Source: an uncultured Gammaproteobacteria bacterium
GTDB taxonomy: Bacteria > Pseudomonadota > Gammaproteobacteria > Pseudomonadales > Pseudohongiellaceae
NCBI GenBank assembly: GCA_903853385.1
Contig: CAINTJ010000009.1
Span: 1-42,578, forward strand
DNA: 42,578 nucleotides
Direction: 5' to 3'
The stretch's first letter is position 1, and each line of letters opens with the position of its first letter. The position numbers and the translations under genes were made by a program. The notes below the pieces were generated by a model. That model had not been told where the DNA came from. It saw nothing but the letters and a program-made list of their open reading frames with translations, and searched no databases. Of the stretch, positions 1-7,506 are shown piece by piece.

Positions 1-384
1 AGACACGAAAGTGTCAATGTAGCCCGGTACTGGCTGGATAGTGTTGGGCGCAAAAACACACTGGTATCAATAGGGGAGTTCGGTGTTATCAAGGAGTACC
101 GTCAGGACAAGACGCCCTTCCTGCTCTTGCCCATCCTCGAAAAAGCCAAAGCCATGGATTGCAATGTAGCGTTCTTTCGCACAAAAACTACCAGCAAGGC
201 TTTCAAGTGGGGTTTGGGAATAGGATTCGTGCCGCTGCAACTTTTCATGGTTGATGACCTGTTGTTGATGAAAGGCAACGTCAAATATGCGATGAATGTG
301 CTATATGGCTCCCTGGACGAAGGCAAAAAACGGCAAAGTCAGCATGAGATCATTGGCAACATCAAACGCTACCTGTGTGATTGA
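1..384 (+). CDS. C-terminal part of an unidentified protein (5' end outside window)
   Basis: The frame is open from the first base of the window to a TGA at 382-384, giving at least 127 residues without a convincing start, so the gene begins upstream. The visible part is soluble, with alternating hydrophobic strands and helices and no membrane segment. The run around LLPILEKAKAMDCNVAFF followed by a Lys-rich helix and a GF segment loosely recalls the C-terminal half of a GNAT-type acyltransferase fold, but I cannot assign it. It lies 62 bases upstream of the histidine kinase on the same strand and could share its transcript. Function unknown. Confidence 0.6.
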   Translation, partial: RHESVNVARYWLDSVGRKNTLVSIGEFGVIKEYRQDKTPFLLLPILEKAKAMDCNVAFFRTKTTSKAFKWGLGIGFVPLQLFMVDDLLLMKGNVKYAMNVLYGSLDEGKKRQSQHEIIGNIKRYLCD

Positions 385-446
385 GTGCGTATTGAGGCAA
401 TTTTCCGTCGCGCTTCGACCTTGTCCACGTGAATTGAAATAGCCTT

Positions 447-2570
447 ATGTTTGCCTGGTCGGTCAACGATATTTATCTAGCCTGTGCTGCAGTACTGTTT
501 CTGCTGAGCTGGTTACTGTTGGTGCGACGCCGCACTTATCTGGTGGGGCAATTTGTGCTCGCCACTGTGGGGTTGTCGGCCTGGAACCTGTGCCTCTATA
601 TCCTGGGTGAGCGCCTGCTGCCCTCCTATGTATCCCTGGTTTCACGCATACAGCTGGTTACGGTGCTGCTGTTTTGCACCGGTCTTTTGAACTTCTGCTG
701 GTCATTCCCGCTGGACCGGCCCTACCGGCTGCAGTTGGTTATTGCGACGATTTCCGCGGCATTCAGTGCTGGATTGCTATTTACACGTGACATATCCGAT
801 GCAGTCCTGGAACAAGACACCATCCGGTATATAGATGGGCGCGGCTTTGCTGTTTACACGGGATATATCTGCCTGGAGGCAGTCATGACCCTTGTGTTCC
901 TGATCAGCTCATGGCGCCGCTACCCAACTCAGCGCAACCAGATTCGTTTCTTTTTCGCCGGAGTCAGTACTTTCGTGATCAGCGCCAGCGTATTCAACCT
1001 GGTGTATCCGCTGTTCGGGAATTACGACTATCTGCTTGTCGGCAGACTGAGCTGTACTGTGGCCTCGCTGCTGTTTTTCTATGCCATTGCCAAACATGAG
1101 TTTTTGGACATCACCGTGATTATCAACAAACATGTGGCATGGGGGTTTACGCTTTTATTGATGAGTGCCTTGGGTTTGCTCGCCATTCAGTTGGCAGCTG
1201 GCAATCGCAAGCTGGAGACGCTTGCGGTCGTGGCAATGGCCTGTATCTCGGCCCTGGTTTCCAGCCCCCTCCAGAATTTCCTGCTTACCTCGGCCAAGCG
1301 AAAATTCATCAAAGGTTGGTATGAGCCAGATGAAGTATTCAGGCGCCTTGGCAGTAATATAAACCAGGACAGCAGCAGGGATACCATTTTCCGGATAACG
1401 CTGAATGCTCTTGATGAAGTGTTTGAATTGGAAGATACGCTTTCGATTGTTGCGATTCGCGATCATATAAAATTGACTGGATACAGGGTGCAAAGAAGTC
1501 TGAGCAATCTTTCCCCTTCGGTCCCTGTGGTGACGGCATGCCAGGACAAATATGCAGCAATCCGTATGGAAGACCTGGATGCCGGCAGTCGGCAGCAGCT
1601 CAAGGAGTTGTTGCCAAAGCTAGGTGACTCAGCCGTCATCATCCCGTTCCATTCCCCGGAATATCTTGAGGCTGTGCTGGTGCTGGGTGCAAAAAGTTCC
1701 GGTGGCAGTTTCAGTGAATCTGACATGTTGTTTTTCAACAACTTGATCAATTATCTCTCCCCGGCGTTATATCGACTGACTCCACTGGAAACGCTGGAGC
1801 GGATTTACAGCGAAAACCAGAAGAAGCTGCATGAAGCCGAGATCCAGCTGCTGCGGGCCCAGAAAATCGAAGCAATCGTCCATGCCACCCGCCAATGCCA
1901 TCACGAGATCAGGACACCACTCAATATCATCAAGCTGGGAATTGGTCGTATCAAGACCATGGAAGATCTGGAAAATTACAAATTGATTGCCAGGGAAGAA
2001 ATCAATCATGCCATTGAGATTGTGGAAGAAACACTGGCGATTTCTGATGTTTCCAAACCTGCCAGTCGTTCATTCACTGATATCAATATCAATGACGTGA
2101 TTAACCGCTGCCTGCGTCTGATTGACCGTAGCCGCTATCAGGTCACGCTGCATCTGGCTAAAAAGCTGCCGCTGGTGAGAGGGATCAACAGCGATATGCA
2201 GGTGGTGTTTACCAACCTGATCCACAATGCGCTGGAGGCCATGCCTGAAGGCGGTACCTTGTCGTTTTCCTCCAAAGCCGTGGGTAACAACATACAGATA
2301 AGGGTAGAGGATACCGGTACCGGCATTGCTGCAGAAGTACGCAACAGAGTGTGGGAACCTTATTTCAGTGGAAAAGGCAGCGGCGTGGGTAACAGCACCG
2401 GAGGCCGGGGTTGGGGGCTAACCATTGTCAACCGCATTATCAATGAACATGCCGGCACCATCCAGTTGAGCAGCGAGGTGGGAGCGGGCACTTGTTTTGT
2501 GATTACACTGCCTAGCGTGAGCGGTCTTTCAGTTGCTTCAGACGCTGTTCCAGTAGCAATTCACGCATGA
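447..2570 (+). CDS. Membrane sensor histidine kinase (7TM-type input, GAF-like, HisKA, HATPase)
   Basis: A 707-aa kinase. Residues 1-275 carry about eight hydrophobic segments, of the kind seen in kinases with a 7TM-like N-terminal input region. A GAF-like segment follows at about 290-455, then a short coiled coil. The phospho-accepting His is H486 in the H-box HHEIRTPLN. The ATPase domain shows the N-box NLIHNALEAM, the G1 box DTGTGIA and the G2 region GRGWGLTIV. The enzyme should autophosphorylate at the inner membrane in response to an unknown signal and pass phosphate to a receiver protein. The likely partner is the stand-alone receiver encoded convergently, whose last codons overlap this gene by 59 bases. 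The tail after FVITLP is about 19 residues longer than usual. Architecture resembles PrsK of PEP-CTERM systems, but the H-box does not match and no exosortase gene is present. No strong ribosome-binding site precedes the ATG. Confidence 0.85.
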   Translation: MFAWSVNDIYLACAAVLFLLSWLLLVRRRTYLVGQFVLATVGLSAWNLCLYILGERLLPSYVSLVSRIQLVTVLLFCTGLLNFCWSFPLDRPYRLQLVIATISAAFSAGLLFTRDISDAVLEQDTIRYIDGRGFAVYTGYICLEAVMTLVFLISSWRRYPTQRNQIRFFFAGVSTFVISASVFNLVYPLFGNYDYLLVGRLSCTVASLLFFYAIAKHEFLDITVIINKHVAWGFTLLLMSALGLLAIQLAAGNRKLETLAVVAMACISALVSSPLQNFLLTSAKRKFIKGWYEPDEVFRRLGSNINQDSSRDTIFRITLNALDEVFELEDTLSIVAIRDHIKLTGYRVQRSLSNLSPSVPVVTACQDKYAAIRMEDLDAGSRQQLKELLPKLGDSAVIIPFHSPEYLEAVLVLGAKSSGGSFSESDMLFFNNLINYLSPALYRLTPLETLERIYSENQKKLHEAEIQLLRAQKIEAIVHATRQCHHEIRTPLNIIKLGIGRIKTMEDLENYKLIAREEINHAIEIVEETLAISDVSKPASRSFTDININDVINRCLRLIDRSRYQVTLHLAKKLPLVRGINSDMQVVFTNLIHNALEAMPEGGTLSFSSKAVGNNIQIRVEDTGTGIAAEVRNRVWEPYFSGKGSGVGNSTGGRGWGLTIVNRIINEHAGTIQLSSEVGAGTCFVITLPSVSGLSVASDAVPVAIHA

Positions 2571-3021
2571 TTTCGGCTTCATTATCATAGGTGACGCGTT
2601 TGAGCACGTGCAGCAATTCACTTTCATCGATGGGCTTGGTCAGATAGGCCGACGCCAGGCCATGACTTGAATCTTCTGCCTGCAGGCGCAATTCGTTGTC
2701 ACCATAGGCGGAAATGATCACCACCGGTGTGTGTCGCTTGAAGGGACTCTTCAGTTCTTTCGTGCGTAAATCACGCAGAAACTGGGAGCCATCCATTTTT
2801 GGCATCTGCCAGTCCAGCAGGATGCAGGCAATGCCGTTGGTAAGAAAATCAAAGCCGCGCTCATGCCGCGCCAGTTCTGTGAAAGCTTCTATGCCGTTGT
2901 GGGCTATGTAGACTTCATACAAGTTGCTGTCCGTGATCACGGAAGCAGTGAGCTCAGCCTGAAGCTCGTTGTCTTCCACCAGGAGTATTTTCGGCAGGGT
3001 TGGCTTGGTCAATGATTTCAT
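2512..3021 (-). CDS. Stand-alone CheY-like response regulator
   Basis: A 169-aa protein consisting of one receiver domain and a charged C-terminal helix of about 25 residues (rich in Glu, Arg and Lys). The acidic pocket is E16/D17, the phospho-acceptor is D70 in LLDWQMPKMDG, the switch residue is S104 and the conserved lysine is K129 in YLTKPID, so it should be phosphorylatable. There is no DNA-binding domain, so output is probably by protein-protein contact or phosphorelay. A good Shine-Dalgarno (AAAGGAGC) lies 5-6 bases before the ATG. It starts 10 bases after the stop of the upstream membrane-protein gene, so the two are probably co-transcribed. Flanked by two histidine kinases; either could be its donor. 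Confidence 0.85.
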   Translation of the reverse strand: MKSLTKPTLPKILLVEDNELQAELTASVITDSNLYEVYIAHNGIEAFTELARHERGFDFLTNGIACILLDWQMPKMDGSQFLRDLRTKELKSPFKRHTPVVIISAYGDNELRLQAEDSSHGLASAYLTKPIDESELLHVLKRVTYDNEAEIMRELLLEQRLKQLKDRSR

Positions 3022-3031
3022 GAAAGCTCCT

Positions 3032-3448
3032 TTAGCGGCTCAAATAGCGTTGGCGGGCCTGCATTTGCTGTCTGAAAACATAGATCGGTCCTTTGATCAT
3101 GCCGGTTACCATCAGGTAGGGTGCGATAAACAGCATTAATACCGTATTGGTGAGAATGCGCAGAAACGGGAAGGGCTCGCTGGGATGGGTTTGCTCCACT
3201 TTTATGCGCGTGTATTCGGCCAGTTCGACCGGGAGTCCCTTTAGTTGGGTGGCCCATATTGACGAAATGTATTTCTGATAGCTGCGGTTGGGATATTTTT
3301 TCCAGAGAATATAGTGGTAGCGGTTAACGGCAATCCAGTTTTCATAGGCGGCCACCAGTTTGAATACGATGCCGCCAATTACTCCATAGACCAAGCTCCA
3401 TAACAGGAGGGCGGGATAGAAAATAAAAGCAGGCATTTTTGCTAGCAT
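3032..3448 (-). CDS. Small membrane protein of unknown function
   Basis: From the ATG at 3446-3448 (MLAKMPAF) it encodes 138 aa with two clear hydrophobic stretches: FYPALLLWSLVYGVIGGIVF near the N-terminus and LRILTNTVLMLFIAPYLMV near residues 95-115. Between them is a basic, aromatic-rich segment with several Tyr and Trp. The open frame extends upstream to 3550, but that part would overlap the divergent kinase start and does not look protein-like, so I chose the internal ATG; its ribosome-binding site is weak. It is the first gene of a two-gene unit with the response regulator, which suggests a signalling accessory role. In Legionella the lqs cluster also contains a small membrane protein (HdeD), but I see no specific resemblance. 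Function not recognised. Confidence 0.6.
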   Translation of the reverse strand: MLAKMPAFIFYPALLLWSLVYGVIGGIVFKLVAAYENWIAVNRYHYILWKKYPNRSYQKYISSIWATQLKGLPVELAEYTRIKVEQTHPSEPFPFLRILTNTVLMLFIAPYLMVTGMIKGPIYVFRQQMQARQRYLSR

Positions 3449-3527
3449 GGTCAACAGAGATTGATAACTACACCTGGCCAGTATACAACATGGCAATTCC
3501 AGTACGTATGAACAGTTGAGTGAGACT

Positions 3528-5009
3528 ATGAGCATCATTGCCGATCGCAACAGGATGTATTTGATCCTGATGTATTTTTCGATGTCATTCTTCTACATAG
3601 CCATTGTGTTGAATGACCAGCAGGACCCTGTTCCGGTACTCGGATACATGATGGGCCTCATTGTGTTCGTTGTGGCGACCCACGATACCTTGCTCAGGAT
3701 CATCAGCCAGGCCACTGGTCAAACCAGCACTATCGGCGAATTGAATTTTTTTTCGGCACTGCTGGAATTGAACCGCAAAATACACAATCTGCTGGAAGCA
3801 GATGATGTGCTTACCCTGGTCAATGACACACTCAAGGAGAAAGTCCATGTGTCACAAGCCCACTATTTCCTGGGCAAGGATTTGCCAACCAGTATGCGCT
3901 TTGACCAGATAGGCAGCGCCGAGGCGCGGGGACTTTATCCCTGGTCCGAGTCCAGGCTGACTCAGTTTTCGCTGGAAGAGCTTGAACATGAAGCCATCAA
4001 GCGGCAGAAGCTGACAACACTGACCGAAGCTTCACCAACACTGAAGGCAATATTCGATGCCAGCAAAACCAGCTTGATGATTCCTGTGATCCAGAATGGC
4101 AACTTGCTGGCTGTCTTGCTGCTGGGGCGAACTGACAACAGCAAGCCATACTCCGATTTTGAAATCCAGATGTTCAACTTTCTGGCCAACCAGCTCACCA
4201 TCATTCTTGACCGTATTCGCGTCTATACAAAAATCTTCCACAAGACGGCGATGGACCATGCCGAGAAAGTGCAAGTGATGCAAAGTCTCAGCGCCAATAT
4301 TGCACATGAAATGCGCACGCCTCTGTCGGGCATCAGAGCCAGTATCAGCGGCATAGAGGAATATCTGCCGCAATTGCTGGAGAGCTATCAATGGTGTGAA
4401 GAGCATGAAAAAGGCAAGTTTTCCCCCATCAGGGAAAGCCACCTCAATGTGCTGATCAATACTCCCCGCCGTATCAAGCTCATGATCGACCAGGCCAATA
4501 CCGTCATCGACATGCTACTGATGAACTTGCGGGAAAATGCACTCGACCGTAAGCAATTCAACGTGATTTCTGCCGCTGAAATCATAGAACAAGCAGTTGA
4601 TCGCTATCCGTTCAAATCGGGCCAGCGCGAAAAGCTGCATTTGTCACTGGCTAATGATTTTACATTTCTTGGCATTGAAAGCCTCTGTATTTACATCTTT
4701 TTCAATTTGCTGAAAAACGCCTATTACTCATTGCAAGGCGCGCAGAAGGGTGAAATCACGATTGTGCTGGAGCGGCAAGGGTCGCAAGGCGTGATCCGAT
4801 TCCGGGATGCCGGGCTTGGCATCGACCCTGCCATCATCAGCAAGATCTTCGAAGGATTTTTTACTACCAAGAAAGAAGGTACCGGTGCCGGCCTGGCGTT
4901 TTGCAAGCGCACGGTGGAAAGTTTCAACGGCAGCATAGCTTGCAGTTCCAACCTGAAAGAGTATGCCGAGTTCGAGATAGCCTTGCCAATCTATGCCGGT
5001 CTCGGCTAG
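3528..5009 (+). CDS. Membrane histidine kinase with GAF domain, CqsS/LqsS-like
   Basis: A 493-aa kinase from the ATG at 3528; an in-frame TTG at 3516 is an alternative start. Two N-terminal membrane segments (about 10-28 and 36-52) precede a GAF domain (about 70-225) and a linker helix. The H-box is IAHEMRTPLSG with H260. After it comes a long helical insert containing a Tyr-Gln-Trp-Cys segment, TPRRI and ANTVIDMLLMN. I recall this pattern from the CqsS/LqsS kinases that sense alpha-hydroxyketone autoinducers. The ATPase domain has NLLKNAYYSL, FRDAGLGID and GTGAGLAFCKR. There is no fused receiver, and only two membrane segments instead of the six or more expected of CqsS/LqsS sensors, so the ligand may be sensed by the GAF domain instead. 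The gene ends 7 bases from the convergent LqsR-like regulator, its likely partner. Confidence 0.75.
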   Translation: MSIIADRNRMYLILMYFSMSFFYIAIVLNDQQDPVPVLGYMMGLIVFVVATHDTLLRIISQATGQTSTIGELNFFSALLELNRKIHNLLEADDVLTLVNDTLKEKVHVSQAHYFLGKDLPTSMRFDQIGSAEARGLYPWSESRLTQFSLEELEHEAIKRQKLTTLTEASPTLKAIFDASKTSLMIPVIQNGNLLAVLLLGRTDNSKPYSDFEIQMFNFLANQLTIILDRIRVYTKIFHKTAMDHAEKVQVMQSLSANIAHEMRTPLSGIRASISGIEEYLPQLLESYQWCEEHEKGKFSPIRESHLNVLINTPRRIKLMIDQANTVIDMLLMNLRENALDRKQFNVISAAEIIEQAVDRYPFKSGQREKLHLSLANDFTFLGIESLCIYIFFNLLKNAYYSLQGAQKGEITIVLERQGSQGVIRFRDAGLGIDPAIISKIFEGFFTTKKEGTGAGLAFCKRTVESFNGSIACSSNLKEYAEFEIALPIYAGLG

Positions 5010-5016
5010 CGAGCTT

Positions 5017-6060
5017 TTAATGCACTACGTGTTGCACCAGAGTATTGGTTTCCAGGAAGTTGTTGTACGACATGATCGTCTTGCCATGCAGGCTGGGCAG
5101 ATATTCATCAGCAGTCATCGAGACATAGTAAGTGTGGCCGGCAGAGCTGATTTTTTTGGCCGGGTAATAGAAAAGGTCCACATTTTTCAAGGCCGGATGT
5201 CCGCGCGTGACCGGTGTTTTCTGGGTGTCAAAGATCGGAATCAACGAGCCTGACTTCACTTCACTCAACAATATTGGCGAAGCGCCGGCCGTTTTCAATT
5301 GCTGGTAGTGTTCATCCAGTGATTCCTGCGTATAGATCAGCAGGCACTGCCGGTTACCATCGGCATCCACCAGCAGAAAGCCGCTGTGCGGTACGTCGAG
5401 CATGTAATACTCCACACACTTCAGCTGATTGCGGACTTCCTCAAAGAAGGCCTGGAATTCCGGGTTGATCAAAAAGGCGTCGGTATTGTTGGCCAATATC
5501 GGATCAGTGATCAGTTTGTAGCTGCGATGGAAGTACTGCTCCTGAAACGAAGTGATGGTGGCATTCAGCTTTTGTTTCAGGCGGGGATCATGTTTGTCGA
5601 TGAACTGGTCGATCAACTGCTGGTTGAAGGCTTTGACTGCCAGTTCCATGTCGGCCTGGCCAGTGAGCAGTACTTTGCGGATGAACGGGTTGCGCAGGTT
5701 CATCAGGAACTCCAGCCCGTTCATTTCCGGCATTGAATAGTCGACGATGACAGTCGAGCTGGTCTGGAACCGCAAGGCATTGAGCACTTCCAGATGTACC
5801 TTGCCAATATCGATATGGGTGATGGAATCGGATTCCAGCGGTCCGGTTTTGTAGCTGCTGTAGCAGCGCTGGATCATGTTGACCTGCAAATGCGCTTCAT
5901 TGACATATTTGAGTGCGCTGCTGGCCGATTGAAACAGTTTATAGCTGAGATTCTTGTTGAGCATCAGGCTGATGCCTTCCAGAAAGTCGGGATCATCATC
6001 CAACAGTACGGCCTGGGTGGGAAAATAAAACGGATGTCCTACGCGAATCTTGTCGTCCAT
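5017..6060 (-). CDS. LqsR-like response regulator
   Basis: A 347-aa protein. An N-terminal receiver has an acidic cluster at D21-D23, phospho-acceptor D107 in VIVDYSMPEMNG, T133 and K156. Between the second and third strands the receiver contains an insertion of about 45 residues (roughly 60-100) that ordinary CheY domains lack. The C-terminal half (about 165-347) contains no helix-turn-helix, GGDEF or EAL signature. Total length and layout match LqsR, the Legionella quorum-sensing regulator with a receiver and an unusual output domain; this assignment is from memory of the family, not a search. It is last in a leftward run behind fimX and a HAMP/cyclase-homology gene (27-base gap) and converges on the CqsS/LqsS-like kinase, which supports a kinase-regulator pair. 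Confidence 0.65.
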   Translation of the reverse strand: MDDKIRVGHPFYFPTQAVLLDDDPDFLEGISLMLNKNLSYKLFQSASSALKYVNEAHLQVNMIQRCYSSYKTGPLESDSITHIDIGKVHLEVLNALRFQTSSTVIVDYSMPEMNGLEFLMNLRNPFIRKVLLTGQADMELAVKAFNQQLIDQFIDKHDPRLKQKLNATITSFQEQYFHRSYKLITDPILANNTDAFLINPEFQAFFEEVRNQLKCVEYYMLDVPHSGFLLVDADGNRQCLLIYTQESLDEHYQQLKTAGASPILLSEVKSGSLIPIFDTQKTPVTRGHPALKNVDLFYYPAKKISSAGHTYYVSMTADEYLPSLHGKTIMSYNNFLETNTLVQHVVH

Positions 6061-6087
6061 TGGCTTTCTGCTTGTGCTCGGCTGCGT

Positions 6088-7458
6088 TTAACTGCGTGAT
6101 CCGGTGGTGGGGTCCTGTGGCCGGGTTTGCTCGGGCAGCAAATGCTGGCATTGTTTCTCCAGCAGCTCCTTGTGCATGCCACAATCGGCGGGGATATTGT
6201 AAGTAAGGATAGTCCGCTTGTCGGTTTGGATGCCAGCACCCGGGGACACCGGAAAGCGCAAATTGCCATTGGCCAGGTCAAAACTGAGTTCACTCGCCAG
6301 AATCTGGTCGGTGCTGGCATGCGCCAGCAACTCCTGCACCAGGCTGACGGTGTGGCCGATCACGGTTTCGCGCCGGGAACTGTCTTTGTCCTGTTTGGGG
6401 CTCTTCCACAGTGGCGAGAAAAACACATCACCACTATGTACTGCCAGCCTGAATTCGAGTTGCTGTGCGTTTCTGCCGCTTTGCATCACGGCCAGTCGTT
6501 GCATCAGATGCAGAAACAGCTGGCCGCAACAGATGGCGTTGAAAGCGTGTTCATCCTGGCATTGGCGTACATCGAAGGCCACCATGGCGCGATCGCCGCT
6601 GAGCTGGGTGACGACGCCGCGGTACAGACGCGAGGCCTGGCGCAGATAGAACTGGTATTGCTGCAGCAGCGTGGAAAGCGTGGCTGGATGCAGCAGTTCC
6701 ACTGCCGAGGTGCTGTTAACCATTTCAATTACCAGCAGTGAAGCCATGCGGCGCTCAGGCCGCTGCAGCTGGACGTCTGAAGGCTCGTTGTCGGGCATGC
6801 CGGTGACTGCCAGTTGTTCCTGCAGATGATGTTGGTGCTGGATGATTTCAGCGACACGCTGCTGCAACAAGCCCACTTCGTCGTCGCGGTCCACGGTAAT
6901 GGTGGCGTTTTCATCACCAACCTCGAAATCTTCGGCCTGGTCGAGCAGCAGCAGAATCGGGGCAGTAATCTGCTCACACAAGCGCCAGGCCAGCACACCC
7001 GTGATCAGCAGGGCTGCCGCCAGCGTGCTGGCAAAAAGGTAGAGCAGGCGGGTGCGGGGTTCTTCCATCTGCCTGTCATCGAATACAAATATGACTTGCC
7101 CGGCTACCGATTCCTGCACGGTGATGGGTGCCGAGTAAATGCGGCCGCTGGTAGGTATTGAAGAGCCGGGCGGCATGGTTGACGCCAGGATGTGGCGGTC
7201 GACATCGGTAATAGTGGCACTGACGAAGCCAGGTTCCTGGGTCAGTTGGCCCAGTACTACATTAAGGCCCAGCAAATCATTGGCCAGCACCAGCTCAGTC
7301 ACCGAGTCAGCAGTTTGTTTGGCTATGATTTTGGCGAAATTGCTGGCCTGGGTTTCCAGAGTGCGCTGAAACAGCTGCTGTGCGAGGAACGCAAAGCCGC
7401 TCACCGACAAAATGATGAGGATGCTGAAACTGAGAGTAAATTTCTGTTTGATGCTCAT
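6088..7458 (-). CDS. Membrane protein with HAMP and degenerate class III cyclase-homology domain
   Basis: A 456-aa protein with membrane segments at about 8-30 and 157-180 flanking a periplasmic domain of about 125 residues. A HAMP linker follows (about 180-235, ending in a coiled coil DDEVGLLQQRVAEII), then a cytoplasmic domain resembling class III adenylate/guanylate cyclases (about 255-440). The first metal-binding Asp of such cyclases appears replaced (LLVIEMVNST has Glu at that place), whereas the second is present in GDRAMVAF. Activity is therefore doubtful, and a regulatory or binding role is possible. The final 25 residues are polar and poorly structured. GGAAG precedes the ATG. It lies 48 bases after fimX and 27 before the LqsR-like gene, so all three are probably one transcript, which ties it to pilus or c-di-GMP control. 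Confidence 0.7.
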   Translation of the reverse strand: MSIKQKFTLSFSILIILSVSGFAFLAQQLFQRTLETQASNFAKIIAKQTADSVTELVLANDLLGLNVVLGQLTQEPGFVSATITDVDRHILASTMPPGSSIPTSGRIYSAPITVQESVAGQVIFVFDDRQMEEPRTRLLYLFASTLAAALLITGVLAWRLCEQITAPILLLLDQAEDFEVGDENATITVDRDDEVGLLQQRVAEIIQHQHHLQEQLAVTGMPDNEPSDVQLQRPERRMASLLVIEMVNSTSAVELLHPATLSTLLQQYQFYLRQASRLYRGVVTQLSGDRAMVAFDVRQCQDEHAFNAICCGQLFLHLMQRLAVMQSGRNAQQLEFRLAVHSGDVFFSPLWKSPKQDKDSSRRETVIGHTVSLVQELLAHASTDQILASELSFDLANGNLRFPVSPGAGIQTDKRTILTYNIPADCGMHKELLEKQCQHLLPEQTRPQDPTTGSRS

Positions 7459-7506
7459 GTAACTTCCAAATGCCGCGTGTGCCAGAGACTGCGTTTAAAC
7501 TGCCGG

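Noticed and set aside
447-2570. Assignment of the first kinase as PrsK of the PEP-CTERM/exosortase system
   Set aside because: The H-box is of the HEIRTPLN type and no exosortase, PrsR or PEP-CTERM gene is present.
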